Positions 1 through 8,859 of a stretch of DNA of 64,000 nt are shown piece after piece. The notes beneath the pieces are model-generated. The model searched no databases. It was not told the origin of the DNA and worked only from the letters and a program-made list of their open reading frames with translations. Each line of letters starts with the position of its first letter. The first letter of the stretch is position 1. The stretch spans positions 434,001-498,000 of the forward strand of contig JAVJVX010000005.1 of NCBI GenBank assembly GCA_040220875.1, in the 5' to 3' direction. A program made the translations under genes and the position numbers. The DNA is from Alphaproteobacteria bacterium. GTDB taxonomy: Bacteria > Pseudomonadota > Alphaproteobacteria > JAVJVX01.

Positions 1-307
1 GCACGTTGCGCGCGCCGATCTCCAGCACCTTTTCGAGATCGGGTGTGGACCAGTCTCCCGCCATATAGCTTTCGGCGAAGCCGATATCGCCGCGAAGCAG
101 CAGGCTGCGCGCGGCCGCCGGTGTCCCGAGATGAAGCTCGGCCTCGGGCCCCGGACGCGGCCCTGCGATCCTGTGCACCGCCCCATCCGGCAGGGTGAGC
201 GTAATAGTCCCCACCTGAATTTTGCGCAGCGTCGCGAGCAGCATCGGAGTCCAGGGGTCCAGATGTGCCATCCTCCGTCCCCGGTTCTGGCGCCTTTCTG
301 TCAGCAT
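1..307 (-). CDS. cfa: Cyclopropane-fatty-acyl-phospholipid synthase, N-terminal part (cut by window edge)
   Basis: About 100 N-terminal residues are visible. They include the segment FAESYMAGDWSTPDL and then LEKVLEIGARN, which is the typical N-terminal signature of SAM-dependent cyclopropane synthases that methylenate unsaturated acyl chains of membrane phospholipids; the SAM-binding and active-site parts lie outside the window. The chosen ATG has GGAG eight bases upstream; a second in-frame ATG at 271 has GGAGG directly abutting it and is the alternative. The gene starts 18 bp after the DUF1365 stop, so it is the third gene of the FAD oxidoreductase - DUF1365 - cfa operon, a common proteobacterial arrangement for membrane-lipid modification. 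Confidence 0.85.
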   Translation of the reverse strand, partial: MLTERRQNRGRRMAHLDPWTPMLLATLRKIQVGTITLTLPDGAVHRIAGPRPGPEAELHLGTPAAARSLLLRGDIGFAESYMAGDWSTPDLEKVLEIGARNV

Positions 308-325
308 CGGGTCGCTCCATCTTCG

Positions 326-1162
326 TCAGGACTGACTAGAACCGCCACCCAGCGTTACGCCGTGCCGGGGCGGCGCGGGCGTCCGGTGGAACGGCGTGCC
401 CTTCAGCCAAAGTTTAAGCGCTTCCCAGTGGATCCCCGCAATGATTTTGAACGTCATGAACGGAAACCGCAGAATCTGCCAGGCCAGCCGCCGGTCGCTG
501 AGCTCAAGGCGCGTGCCCTTGAAACCCGCATGCAACAAGCGGCCGGCCGCGTCGCTTTCGCGGATTGCGAAAGTGAGATCGCCGCCGGGTGCGAGGCCAG
601 GTGCGTTGAGCCGGAAATCATAACGCGCCGTCATGTCGATAAAGGGCGAGACGTGCATCTTCTTGTCGGCCACATGGCGATACACGCCGGACACCGCGGG
701 GCCGGGACGCAGCACATAGGCGTGCCGATGGCCGAACGTGTTGTTGACCTCGTAGATGAGGGCCTGGAGTCCCCCCTCTTCGCCATAACAGTAGAAGACC
801 GAGATGGGGTTGAAGACATGGCCGAAGATGCGCGGCAGCGTAAGAAGCAGGACCCGGCCCCGGCCAATATCGAGACCGGCGGTGCGGAGAGTCTCGTCCA
901 CCCAGGACCGCAAGCCCGGCGGCCCGGACCGGTCTGCCCGCGGCAGGGGGCCATGGTCGCGGTCCCGGAAGGAGAACAGGCCCGGCCGATTATAGGCGAA
1001 CAGACGGAGGGCACTGTCGATCTCGGGCAATTCGTCCAGATCGAAGAGAAAATAAGAGACCCTGTAGGCCAGTCGGTGCCGCGCCGGGCGAAAGCGGACA
1101 TGCGCCACCTCACCCGCATAAAGGGCGGAATAAAACCGTCGCTCCCCGTCCGCTTTCATCAT
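326..1162 (-). CDS. DUF1365 family protein
   Basis: A 278-residue protein with the family hallmarks RFYSALYAGEVAHVRFRP at the N-terminus, LTLPRIFGHVFNPISVFYCY in the middle and FKIIAGIHWEALKLWLKG near the C-terminus. DUF1365 proteins have no settled biochemical function but are almost always encoded between an FAD amine oxidase and a cyclopropane-fatty-acid synthase, as here, and are thought to act in modification of membrane fatty acids. I chose the ATG preceded by GGAAAG at about eight bases; it lies 22 bp after the upstream stop. A longer frame would overlap the upstream gene and adds only an arginine-rich stretch unlike the family. Confidence 0.88.
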   Translation of the reverse strand: MMKADGERRFYSALYAGEVAHVRFRPARHRLAYRVSYFLFDLDELPEIDSALRLFAYNRPGLFSFRDRDHGPLPRADRSGPPGLRSWVDETLRTAGLDIGRGRVLLLTLPRIFGHVFNPISVFYCYGEEGGLQALIYEVNNTFGHRHAYVLRPGPAVSGVYRHVADKKMHVSPFIDMTARYDFRLNAPGLAPGGDLTFAIRESDAAGRLLHAGFKGTRLELSDRRLAWQILRFPFMTFKIIAGIHWEALKLWLKGTPFHRTPAPPRHGVTLGGGSSQS

Positions 1163-1184
1163 GACCGCCACTTTCCTGACGGGT

Positions 1185-2618
1185 TTACGCCGCCGCCACC
1201 TTGCGCGCCGGCATCCCCGCAACCACGTTCGGGGAGATGTCGGGCCCGACGCTGGTGTCCCGCGCTCCGGGCCGGGCCCAGGGCCGGGTCACCGGGCCGA
1301 TGTCCCGCGCCAGCGCCTCCGCCGCCGCCAGCCCCGAGGCCAGCGCGTCCTCGTGAAAACCGTGGCCGGCATAGCTGCCGGCGAACCAGGTCGCCGCCAC
1401 CCCCTGAAGCCCGGCCAGACGCTTCTGGGCCGCGAGCGCAGCGGTGTCGAACTGCGGATGGTCGTACTGAAACCGCCGATAAACAAGATCGTCGCGGGGC
1501 GCGCGGATGGGATTGAGTGTAATGAAAAGCGGCACGCGCGGGTCAAGCGATTGCAGCCGGTTCATCCAGTAGGTGGCACAAACGCGCGGAGAGATCGGGC
1601 GCCGGTCGTCGCAGAGATAGTTCCAGCTTGACCAGGCGGCGCGGCGTCGGGGCATCAGGGACTTGTCGCCATGGAGGACGACATCGTTCGCGATGTAGCG
1701 GAAAGCGCCCAGCACCTCGCGTTCGGCCGCGCTCGGATCCTCGAGAAGGCCGAGCGCCTCGTCGGCATGGGTCGCGATCAGGACCCTGTCGAAAAGCGCT
1801 GTTTTGCCGAGAGCGTCCGTGACCGTCACGCCGCCGGCCGTGCGGCGCACATGGCGCGCGGCGCGGCCCGTGGCGACGGTCGCGCTGAGCCGATCGCGCA
1901 ACCGGCGGACATATTCACGGCTGCCCCCGGTGACCGTGCGCCATTGCGGGCGTGCCCCAAGCTGGAGCAGGCCGTGATTATCGAAAAAGCGCACGAAGGA
2001 CTGAACCGGATGCGCCCCGATATCGTCGAGCGAGCACGACCAGATTTCTGCACCCATGGGCAACAGGTGATCATAGAGGAAATCCTCCGAATACCCGGCC
2101 TCCTCAAGATAGTCGCGCAGCGTGACATGGGCGTAGTCCGCCTTGTCCAGCAGCGCGGGCGCTTCGCGATAGAAGCGGAGCACGTCACGCAGCATACGCC
2201 ACATGCGCGGGCGCAGGAGGTTGCGCTTCTGGGCGAAAAGGGCACCCACGCGCGAGCCGGCATATTCCAGATCTCCCCCGGCGATCGAGACGGCGAATGA
2301 CATGTCGCTCGCCTGTGTCGCCACCCCCAGATGGTCGAACAGGGCCGTCAGATTGGGATAATTGCGCTCGTTATAGACGATGAAGCCGGTATCGACGGCG
2401 ATCGGCCCGTCGATGCCGGGGACATCAACCGTATGACTGTGCCCGCCGAGGCGGGCCTCGCGCTCGAAAAGCGTAACGTCATGGCGCTGGCTCAGCAGCC
2501 AGGCGGCGCCCAGCCCGGCGATGCCGGCGCCGATGACGGCGATTTTCGTCCGGGCAGCCGGGGGGCAGGCAGGATCGGCCGGGCCGACAGGGTGCGGGCC
2601 CAAAGTGACAGGTGGCAT
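1185..2618 (-). CDS. NAD(P)/FAD-dependent amine-oxidase-like oxidoreductase
   Basis: A 477-residue flavoprotein. Residues about 25-55 form the Rossmann FAD-binding motif IAVIGAGIAGLGAAWLLS followed by an acidic strand end and the GGHSHTVDV segment typical of the COG2907 amine-oxidase family; the C-terminus carries WFAGSYAGHGFHEDALASG, the family FAD-binding tail. Substrate is unknown; the operon with DUF1365 and cfa suggests a redox step acting on unsaturated phospholipid acyl chains. The start ATG has AGGA about 11 bases upstream. First gene of the three-gene operon, with a 347-bp leader region upstream. Confidence 0.9.
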   Translation of the reverse strand: MPPVTLGPHPVGPADPACPPAARTKIAVIGAGIAGLGAAWLLSQRHDVTLFEREARLGGHSHTVDVPGIDGPIAVDTGFIVYNERNYPNLTALFDHLGVATQASDMSFAVSIAGGDLEYAGSRVGALFAQKRNLLRPRMWRMLRDVLRFYREAPALLDKADYAHVTLRDYLEEAGYSEDFLYDHLLPMGAEIWSCSLDDIGAHPVQSFVRFFDNHGLLQLGARPQWRTVTGGSREYVRRLRDRLSATVATGRAARHVRRTAGGVTVTDALGKTALFDRVLIATHADEALGLLEDPSAAEREVLGAFRYIANDVVLHGDKSLMPRRRAAWSSWNYLCDDRRPISPRVCATYWMNRLQSLDPRVPLFITLNPIRAPRDDLVYRRFQYDHPQFDTAALAAQKRLAGLQGVAATWFAGSYAGHGFHEDALASGLAAAEALARDIGPVTRPWARPGARDTSVGPDISPNVVAGMPARKVAAA

Positions 2619-2965
2619 GCGGTAAATTTCCTTTCAGAAGCCGCCCTTGACGCGGCCCCCTCTCCTAGCAGCTTTTCCAGTTATACGGGCCAGCGCAGGA
2701 TTTGGACGTTATCGCCTGGATTGTCGGGAAATGCCTCCCGGCCGGCGGGAATGCCGGGCCTGGGGTCCGTCGCGGGGGCGGGATCGGGTTCTTTCGGGGG
2801 GCTTGGGCCCGTACGACCGGGGGACGCGGAGGAGCGAGACGGTCGGGACCGGTCGTACGGGCACCCCGGGGTGGGATAGGCCCCGTCTGCCCCTTTTTTG
2901 TAGCAGCGATGCGTGTCAGCCCTGTGACTCCGGGGCCGCAATCGGAAATGACCGGCGCCGCGGCG
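2619..2965. other. 347-bp intergenic region with a long inverted repeat
   Basis: No convincing gene: open frames here are arginine/proline/glycine-rich and start or end arbitrarily. It separates two minus-strand genes and should hold the promoter of the FAD oxidoreductase operon and the end of the transcript from the upstream gene. The only clear structure is a perfect 14-bp inverted repeat in its middle. Confidence 0.6.
2807..2862. repeat. Perfect 14-bp inverted repeat, 28-nt spacer
   Basis: Arms GCCCGTACGACCGG and CCGGTCGTACGGGC are exact reverse complements. As RNA on either strand this would form a very stable stem; no T-run follows, so it is not a canonical intrinsic terminator. It could be a terminator/processing stem for the upstream gene or a pair of regulator half sites (each arm contains the palindrome CGTACG). 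Confidence 0.7.
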
Positions 2966-4060
2966 TCAGGCGACCGGAAAATCTCCCGCCGCCCCCGCCT
3001 GGTCCGCCCCCTGCCGGGACCGGCGATAATCGTTACGCAGGGTCCATTCGGCGCTGTCCATGTAGCGGGGAGCCAGGAACCGGTAGGTTTCACGCAGGAG
3101 TTCGATACTGTCGCCCGAACGCACTAGGGGCGCCTCCATCCAGGCCGCGATGGGGTCCTGCCAGACCACAAGCCGCTTGTAGAGCTCGTCCCGCGCCGCC
3201 CTGATTTCGAGAATCCGGCGGCGGAGGTGACGCAGCGTGCCAACGATGTCGGTGGTCACCGCATCCAATTGGGTGAAGTGATCACGCATCTCGCCAACAG
3301 CGTTGCGCATCAGCCGGTTCACCGCGTCCGCAATCTCCTTGATGCCGAATTCGGCGCCGTAGAGCTTTTGAAGATCACGTATCTTTTCCCCGACGCGCTG
3401 GATCCCCTTTGCCGATTCGCGCAACGCTTCGATATAGGCGAGCTCGTGCACCAGCTCCTGAATGAGGTCGATGACCCGTTCCTTTTCGTCCTGGCCAAAA
3501 CCCAGCTCCGAGGCGATGCCCGCGAAAGCCGCGTTGATCTTTTCCTTCATTCGCGGATCGCGGGCGAGCTGATCCAGACGCCGGCCATCGATGCTGTCCG
3601 TATTTTCGCCGGCGAGCCACGCGACGAGCTGTCCATTGACCCGCCGGGCCGCCAAGTGGCGATGGCGCTCGGCCACTTCCCAGGACGGATCGCCGGTAAG
3701 CACCTCGCTCGGGATGGGATCGCCCGGGCGCAGGACGGGCACGAAGGCGAGGCCTTGTGCGATCAGGTCCAGAAGGCGCGAATCCGGCGACCCTTCACTG
3801 ATGGCGAATTCCTGGCGCACGCCCGCGAGCGGCAGGGAAACGGTATTTTCCCCCAGCTCGAAGGTCAGTTCGGCCCGCCCGACACCCCCCTGCCCCCGGC
3901 GGAAGGACGGATTCCTGAGGCCCGCCAGGGCCCTGTCCTCGAAGGCGATGATCTGGTCGTCGGCGCTGGCCGGGCGGCGGCGCACGGGAGCGCCGCCGCT
4001 CGCGCCGGTCCGGCCACGCGGGGTCGTTAATCTTCCTCGCCTGCTAAATCGGGCTGCCAA
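2966..4060 (-). CDS. Conserved-looking hypothetical protein, helical C-terminal half
   Basis: A protein of up to 364 residues that I do not recognise. After a basic, low-complexity first 35 residues it has a beta-rich segment (AELTFELGENTVSLPLAG) and then a long charged, probably helical region (about residues 170-330, e.g. LIQELVHELAYIEALRESAKGIQRVGEKIRDLQKLYG) without signal peptide or membrane segment, so likely cytosolic. The first usable codon is a TTG; the true start may be further in, near the IIAFEDRALAGL segment. Coding is supported by length and amino acid composition. It sits alone between a histidine kinase gene and the lipid-modification operon. Confidence 0.7.
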   Translation of the reverse strand: MAARFSRRGRLTTPRGRTGASGGAPVRRRPASADDQIIAFEDRALAGLRNPSFRRGQGGVGRAELTFELGENTVSLPLAGVRQEFAISEGSPDSRLLDLIAQGLAFVPVLRPGDPIPSEVLTGDPSWEVAERHRHLAARRVNGQLVAWLAGENTDSIDGRRLDQLARDPRMKEKINAAFAGIASELGFGQDEKERVIDLIQELVHELAYIEALRESAKGIQRVGEKIRDLQKLYGAEFGIKEIADAVNRLMRNAVGEMRDHFTQLDAVTTDIVGTLRHLRRRILEIRAARDELYKRLVVWQDPIAAWMEAPLVRSGDSIELLRETYRFLAPRYMDSAEWTLRNDYRRSRQGADQAGAAGDFPVA

Positions 4061-4163
4061 GGTGGTGCTCCCATCGGCTCCGCCAGCCGGTCTCCGGGCG
4101 CGGTATCTCGCTGGTCTCGCTCTCGTCCAGTGTTTTCAGAAAAATCCGAAGAAACTCTTACCC

Positions 4164-4181
4164 AAAAGCCGGCGTCCCGGC
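4164..4181 (-). terminator. Intrinsic terminator after the PAS histidine kinase
   Basis: On the minus strand, just after the kinase stop codon, GCCGG-GACG-CCGGC is followed by TTTT. A second, overlapping stem (CCGGCCT and AGGCCGG) encloses the stop codon itself, so the transcript end is strongly structured. Confidence 0.55.
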
Positions 4182-4182
4182 C

Positions 4183-6567
4183 TTACAGGCCGGCGAGAAG
4201 CATCTCGGGCGGGAAAACGAGGGTGACCGTAGTCCCCTCTCCGGGCGTGCTGTCGAGTTGCAGGGTGCCGCCGTGCAGTTCCATCAGCCGCCGCGACAGT
4301 GGCAGGCCGAGGCCCGTGCCCATATGGCTTCGGTTGAGCTTGTTATCGACCTGGCCGAAGGGCGAGAGAACCGTTTCGATATCGTTTGGGGAAATACCGA
4401 TCCCGGTATCCCGGATCCGGATCCGCACCGACCCGTCCGCCATGTGCTGGCCCTCGATCGCGACCCGGCCGTTCTCGCCCGTGAACTTGATCGCATTGGA
4501 CACGATATTGATCAGGACCTGAAGCACCATGCGGCGGTCCGCATAGAGCTTTGAAATGTCGCCCTGGATATCGGTGTCGATGCGGACGCCTTTTTTCCGG
4601 GCCGAGCCTGCCAGCATGTCGTTGGCGATCGAGACGACTTCGGCAAGCTTGAAGTACTCCGGCTGTGGCTCCAGCTTGCCGGCCTCGGCCTTGGACAGAT
4701 CGAGGATGTCATTGATGAGGGCCAGAAGATGGCGCCCGCCATCCAGGATGTGCGAGGCATAGCTCCGCTGCTGGTCCAGATCGACATTGACGATCCCGCC
4801 GGCGAGGATCTCGGAGAACCCGATTATCGCGTTCAGAGGCGTGCGCAACTCGTGGCTCATATTGGCGAGGAACTGGGATTTGGCGGCGTTGGCCTTTTCC
4901 GCCGCGTCCCGGGCGGTGGCCATGTCCTCCTCGAGGCGCTTTCGATCACTGATATCGGAACTGAGCCCGACGAATCGCACGGGCCGGCCTTCCTCGTTCC
5001 GGACCACCCGCCCGCGCGCCCGGAACCAGCGATATGTGCCATCCCGATGTCGGAGGCGATGCTCACTCTGGTAGGAATCATCCAGGCCTTCCAACACCCT
5101 GACCACGCGCCGGCGCGCCTCGCGAAAATCGTCGGGATGGACGAGCCCTGCCCAGGTCACTTCCCCGGATGCGAACTCCCCGGTCGTGTAGCCGAGCATT
5201 TCGCACCAGCGGGGCGAGAAATACATCTCGCCCGTGACCAGATCCCGGTCCCAGAGGCCATCGCTCCCGCCCGTCACCGCGAGCTCCAGGCGTTCCTCCT
5301 TGACGCTCAGCTCCTCGAGCGCCTCCTTATAGGCCGTGATGTCGGAGCCCGTCACCGCGACCCGATCGCCCGCCTTGCCGATTGTGAGGCGGAACCATTT
5401 GTCGATACCGAGATCCGTGACATGCACCTCCGTCACCTTGGGAGTGCCGGTCTCGAACACATCGCGATACGCGGTGACCGCGCGGCCATGATTGGGCAGG
5501 ACCTCTGACAGCAGTTTGCCAATGATCTCGGCCTCGGACATATCGAGCAATCGTTCCGTCACGCCGTTTACGACTTCGTAGCGAAAATCCACGACAGCGT
5601 TTGACTCATCATAGACCGGCGCGAACAGGACGATCGCGGCCGGCGAGGCGTCAATCACGCCTCTGAGGAGATCGGCCAGACGCGAGCGCTCGCGTTCCGA
5701 CCGGACGGCGTCCGTGACTTCTTTCCAGACCAGGCGAAAACTGGCGAACCTGCCGCCGCTTTCGAAGACCGGTTTGCCGCTGATACGGAAAATCCGCTCC
5801 TGCCCCGTCTCACTTGCGATCACCACCTCCAGATCGCGAAAGGTCCGGTGGCGCTTCAGACATTCGATCTGGGAGGCCATGGCTTCGAGTCCGCCCGGCA
5901 CCGTTCCGATATCCCAGACGTAGCGCCCGATCAGCTCGCTTTCGGCCAGGCCGAGAATCCGCTCCGTCGGCGCGGAGAACTGCACGTAGCGCAGGTCCTG
6001 GTCGGTCTCGCAGAAGAGATCCGAGCCCGCTTCGGCAAAATCGCGGAACCTTTCCTGGCTCTGCTTCAGGGTTGTCTCGATGCGGTCCAGCGCGGATGTA
6101 TCACGTACCGACGCGCAGGCCAGGGTATCCTCCCCCCAGCGGATGAGCGACACGCGGACCTCGGCCGGGTAGGTGCTGCCCGACTTGCGGCGGTGACGGG
6201 TGACCCGGTGGCCATGGCCCTGGACGATGAGGTCGTTCCAAATCGCCGCATAGATTTCGGGCGTCATGTGAGCATCGAAATCGGCAACGCTAAGCTCGCA
6301 TGTCTCTTCCTGCGTGTAGCCGAGATTCTTGCAGGCGGCCCGGTTGGCGTAAACGACGCGACTGTCGGAATCGACGACGAAGATTTCGTCAAGCAGGTTG
6401 TCCAGTGTCGAACGGGCCCAGGCCGAGACGGGGTCGGCCACGGCGTCTGTCGGCATGGGATCGAACGCGGAGCAGGACGCGCCGCCGGGCGCGGGGCCGG
6501 GTGCGGAGCCGGGCGCGGCGCGCGCGGCTGCTGACCTCGCTCTCGCCTTGGGTAAACTGAAGATCAT
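4183..6567 (-). CDS. Multi-PAS sensor histidine kinase
   Basis: A 794-residue cytosolic-type sensor kinase without membrane segments. Order: an alanine/proline-rich N-terminal tail (about 1-40), four PAS domains (about 50-165, 175-285, 300-410 and 425-550; the last with the PAC-like segment RFVGLSSDISDRKRLEE), a HisKA dimerisation domain with SHELRTP (phosphoacceptor His about residue 572) and an HATPase domain with N box SNAIKFT, DTGIGI and GTGLGL. It lacks a receiver domain and no response regulator is adjacent, so it is an orphan kinase; PAS ligands are unknown. An ATG at 6456 would remove the low-complexity tail and is an alternative start. Confidence 0.92.
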   Translation of the reverse strand: MIFSLPKARARSAAARAAPGSAPGPAPGGASCSAFDPMPTDAVADPVSAWARSTLDNLLDEIFVVDSDSRVVYANRAACKNLGYTQEETCELSVADFDAHMTPEIYAAIWNDLIVQGHGHRVTRHRRKSGSTYPAEVRVSLIRWGEDTLACASVRDTSALDRIETTLKQSQERFRDFAEAGSDLFCETDQDLRYVQFSAPTERILGLAESELIGRYVWDIGTVPGGLEAMASQIECLKRHRTFRDLEVVIASETGQERIFRISGKPVFESGGRFASFRLVWKEVTDAVRSERERSRLADLLRGVIDASPAAIVLFAPVYDESNAVVDFRYEVVNGVTERLLDMSEAEIIGKLLSEVLPNHGRAVTAYRDVFETGTPKVTEVHVTDLGIDKWFRLTIGKAGDRVAVTGSDITAYKEALEELSVKEERLELAVTGGSDGLWDRDLVTGEMYFSPRWCEMLGYTTGEFASGEVTWAGLVHPDDFREARRRVVRVLEGLDDSYQSEHRLRHRDGTYRWFRARGRVVRNEEGRPVRFVGLSSDISDRKRLEEDMATARDAAEKANAAKSQFLANMSHELRTPLNAIIGFSEILAGGIVNVDLDQQRSYASHILDGGRHLLALINDILDLSKAEAGKLEPQPEYFKLAEVVSIANDMLAGSARKKGVRIDTDIQGDISKLYADRRMVLQVLINIVSNAIKFTGENGRVAIEGQHMADGSVRIRIRDTGIGISPNDIETVLSPFGQVDNKLNRSHMGTGLGLPLSRRLMELHGGTLQLDSTPGEGTTVTLVFPPEMLLAGL

Positions 6568-6822
6568 GTGTCACCCGTTGACCGGCGGTGTGTTCGCGCC
6601 GGCCTCCTGATATTCCGCTCCGCACGGCAGCCTAGCGACGCCGCCTTAGCAACGAGTTAACAAATTTTATGGTCTAATTATCTGATTTGATTGGGTCTTT
6701 TTCACGGATGCCGAAGCACCGCCGGGACGGGCGCGGGGCTCCCGACGGGGCGCGAACAGGGTGCGAAAAACTCGACAGGACCCGCTTGAAAAGGGTAAGT
6801 CTGGCGACCGGTCAGACAGTGG

Positions 6823-6909
6823 GCGAGTGTGGCGGAACTGGTAGACGCAGTGGACTCAAAATCCACCGCCGGCAACGGCTTGGGAGTTCGAGTCTCCCCA
6901 CTCGCACCA
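6823..6909 (+). tRNA. tRNA-Leu (anticodon CAA)
   Basis: An 87-nt class II tRNA: acceptor arms GCGAGTG and CACTCGC pair fully, the anticodon stem GTGGA/TCCAC encloses the loop CTCAAAA (anticodon CAA, reading UUG), a long variable arm follows, and the T arm GGGAG-TTCGAGT-CTCCC is canonical. Discriminator A and a genome-encoded CCA end are present. Confidence 0.97.
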
Positions 6910-6973
6910 CGCCCATGCGCTGACCGGTTGAGGGGGGAGAGTATCGGCCGGGCTTCGGCCGCGCCGGTGGACG

Positions 6974-7588
6974 GTGCCCAAGCCAGACCGACGACCGGAT
7001 CGCCGCGTGCTTCAGAAAACCTATGACTGGACACTCCGCCTGTCGAGCCATCGCCACGCGCTCGCCGCGCTGGCGCTGATCAGCTTCCTTGAAAGCTCCG
7101 TCTTTCCCATTCCGCCCGATGTCCTGATCATTCCCATGATACTGGCCAACCGGCACGCTGCCTGGCGGATTGCCGCGGTGGCGACGGTTGCTTCGGTGCT
7201 CGGGGGAATGTTCGGCTACGGCATCGGCCATTTCCTGTTCCAGCAGTTGGGACAGCCCATCCTCGAATTCTATGGCGCCATGGACCAGTTCGCCGCGTTT
7301 CAGGACATGTATCGCGACTGGGGCGCCTGGATCGTGGGGGGCGCCGGACTGACGCCCTTTCCCTACAAGGTGATCACCATCACGAGCGGGGTGATGGCGC
7401 TCGATCCCTGGCTGTTTGCGCTGGTCTCGACACTGGCGCGAGGGCTCCGCTTTTTTGCCGCCGCCGCTCTTCTCTGGTATTTCGGCCCGACCATCCGGCG
7501 CTTTGTCGAACACAACCTGAAATTCCTTGCGACGCTGTTTCTCGCGCTCCTGCTCGGAAGCTATGTCGTTGCCTCCTACGTGATGTAG
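6974..7588 (+). CDS. yqaA: YqaA/DedA-family membrane protein
   Basis: A 204-residue integral membrane protein of the SNARE-associated/DedA superfamily: FLESSVFPIPPDVLIIPMIL (re-entrant-loop motif), a second membrane-loop block with GGAGLTPFPYKVITITSGVM, and hydrophobic segments at the C-terminus. Members help lipid or ion homeostasis across the inner membrane; the exact substrate of the YqaA branch is not settled. Start GTG preceded by GGTGGA; it begins 64 bp after tRNA-Leu and is followed by the dsbB-like gene in the same direction. Confidence 0.88.
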   Translation: MPKPDRRPDRRVLQKTYDWTLRLSSHRHALAALALISFLESSVFPIPPDVLIIPMILANRHAAWRIAAVATVASVLGGMFGYGIGHFLFQQLGQPILEFYGAMDQFAAFQDMYRDWGAWIVGGAGLTPFPYKVITITSGVMALDPWLFALVSTLARGLRFFAAAALLWYFGPTIRRFVEHNLKFLATLFLALLLGSYVVASYVM

Positions 7589-7681
7589 CGCGGGCGCAAT
7601 GCGGCCCGGTGGCACGTGTCCCCCGTGGCGCCGGGCGATTTCCTGCGTGGCCTCCGCCGGCCGGCCTTCTATACTCGGGAC

Positions 7682-8203
7682 ATGATATCGCGCGACACGA
7701 GCCATACTTTCGTCCTCGCCTTCCTGACCGGCGCCAGCGCGCTCGTTCTGCTTACGGTTCACCTGGCTGAAAGCTGGGGCGGCCTCGCGCCCTGCGTGCT
7801 GTGCCTGTACCAGCGCACCCCCTACTGGGTCGCGGCCGCTGTCGGGCTGGCTGGCCTCGCCCTCACCCGCCGCCCCGACGGGGTCGGGCGTGACACGCTC
7901 GCCGCAATCTACCTCGTGCTGTTCTTCACGTTTCTGGTCTCGATCGCGCTTGGCGCCTACCATGCGGGCGTCGAGCAAGGCGCCTGGGCCGGCCCGGCGG
8001 CCTGCGAAAACGTGGCAACGGGCGCGGCCACCTCGCTGGAAGACCTCAAGGCGGCGTTGCTGCAAACACCCGTAATCCGCTGCGACGAAATCGCCTGGTC
8101 ATTCCATGGCCTGACTCTGGCGGGGCTCAACGTCATCGCCAGCACCTGCCTGGCCGGGCTGGCAGGCGCGCGGCTTTCTGGCATGATGGCATCACGCGGC
8201 TGA
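7682..8203 (+). CDS. dsbB: Disulfide bond formation protein B (DsbB-type quinone reductase)
   Basis: A 173-residue four-helix inner-membrane protein. The first periplasmic loop holds PCVLCLYQR (Cys38/Cys41) and the second loop holds Cys108 and Cys134, the two pairs that pass electrons from a DsbA-like thiol oxidase to ubiquinone. The ATG chosen lies directly before MISRDTSHTF; upstream in-frame codons give an unlikely basic extension. Lies between yqaA and coq7, the latter a ubiquinone biosynthesis gene. Confidence 0.9.
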   Translation: MISRDTSHTFVLAFLTGASALVLLTVHLAESWGGLAPCVLCLYQRTPYWVAAAVGLAGLALTRRPDGVGRDTLAAIYLVLFFTFLVSIALGAYHAGVEQGAWAGPAACENVATGAATSLEDLKAALLQTPVIRCDEIAWSFHGLTLAGLNVIASTCLAGLAGARLSGMMASRG

Positions 8204-8244
8204 CGGCGATGGCCCGCGACGATCCGGAGCGACGGCAGGCGTAA

Positions 8245-8829
8245 ATGAACGAGCACGGCGAAAACGAAACTGGAAAGCCCCTGCCGCCCCTTCCCGGCGA
8301 TCTGCCGGACGAGCAGCGTCTCGCGCGCATGATCCGCGTCGATCACGCGGGCGAGCACGGCGCGGTACGGATCTACGAGGGCCAGCTTTCGGTGCTGGGC
8401 GACAGCCCGGCTGCCGCTCCGATCCGGCGCATGGCGATGCAGGAGCAACGCCATCTCGAAACATTCGACGAGTTGATTGCAACCCGCCGCGTGCGACCGA
8501 CCGCCCTGTCCCCCTTGTGGCATGTCGCGGGTTACGCGCTTGGCGGCATGACCGCCCTGATGGGCCCGCGGGCGGCCATGGCATGCACCGTTGCCGTCGA
8601 GGAGGTCATCGACGAACATTACGCGCGCCAGTCAGCGGCGCTCGCGCGGATGGAAGGGGCGGACGAGGCCGCACTCAGGGAGACGATCGAGGAATTCCGC
8701 CAGGACGAGATCGACCATCGCGACGAGGCCCTCGCCCAGGGGGCCCGGGAAGCGGCTGCCTACCGCCCCCTGACCGAGACGATCAAGGCCGCCTCGCGCC
8801 TCGCCATCTGGCTGTCGGAACGCTTTTAG
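8245..8829 (+). CDS. coq7: Demethoxyubiquinone hydroxylase (COQ7-type)
   Basis: A 194-residue di-iron protein that hydroxylates the ring of demethoxyubiquinone, the penultimate ubiquinone step. All carboxylate/histidine ligands are visible: EHGAVRIYEGQ, MQEQRHLETFDEL, VEEVIDEHY and DEIDHRDEAL. Alphaproteobacteria often use Coq7 in place of the flavoprotein UbiF. Start ATG lies 41 bp after the dsbB stop. Confidence 0.95.
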   Translation: MNEHGENETGKPLPPLPGDLPDEQRLARMIRVDHAGEHGAVRIYEGQLSVLGDSPAAAPIRRMAMQEQRHLETFDELIATRRVRPTALSPLWHVAGYALGGMTALMGPRAAMACTVAVEEVIDEHYARQSAALARMEGADEAALRETIEEFRQDEIDHRDEALAQGAREAAAYRPLTETIKAASRLAIWLSERF

Positions 8830-8859
8830 GCGGCCCGGCCGGTCTCCCGCGCCGGATGC

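Noticed and set aside
131-1516. Long open plus-strand frame opposite DUF1365 and the FAD oxidoreductase
   Set aside because: Antisense shadow in GC-rich DNA; arginine/proline-rich translation with no domain, while the minus-strand frames have clear family motifs.
2665-3093. Small gene in the gap before the FAD oxidoreductase operon
   Set aside because: Frames overlap the neighbouring gene, are low-complexity and have no ribosome site.
6812-8065. Open minus-strand frame of 417 codons across tRNA-Leu, yqaA and dsbB
   Set aside because: It runs antisense through the tRNA gene and two recognisable membrane-protein genes; composition is shadow-like.
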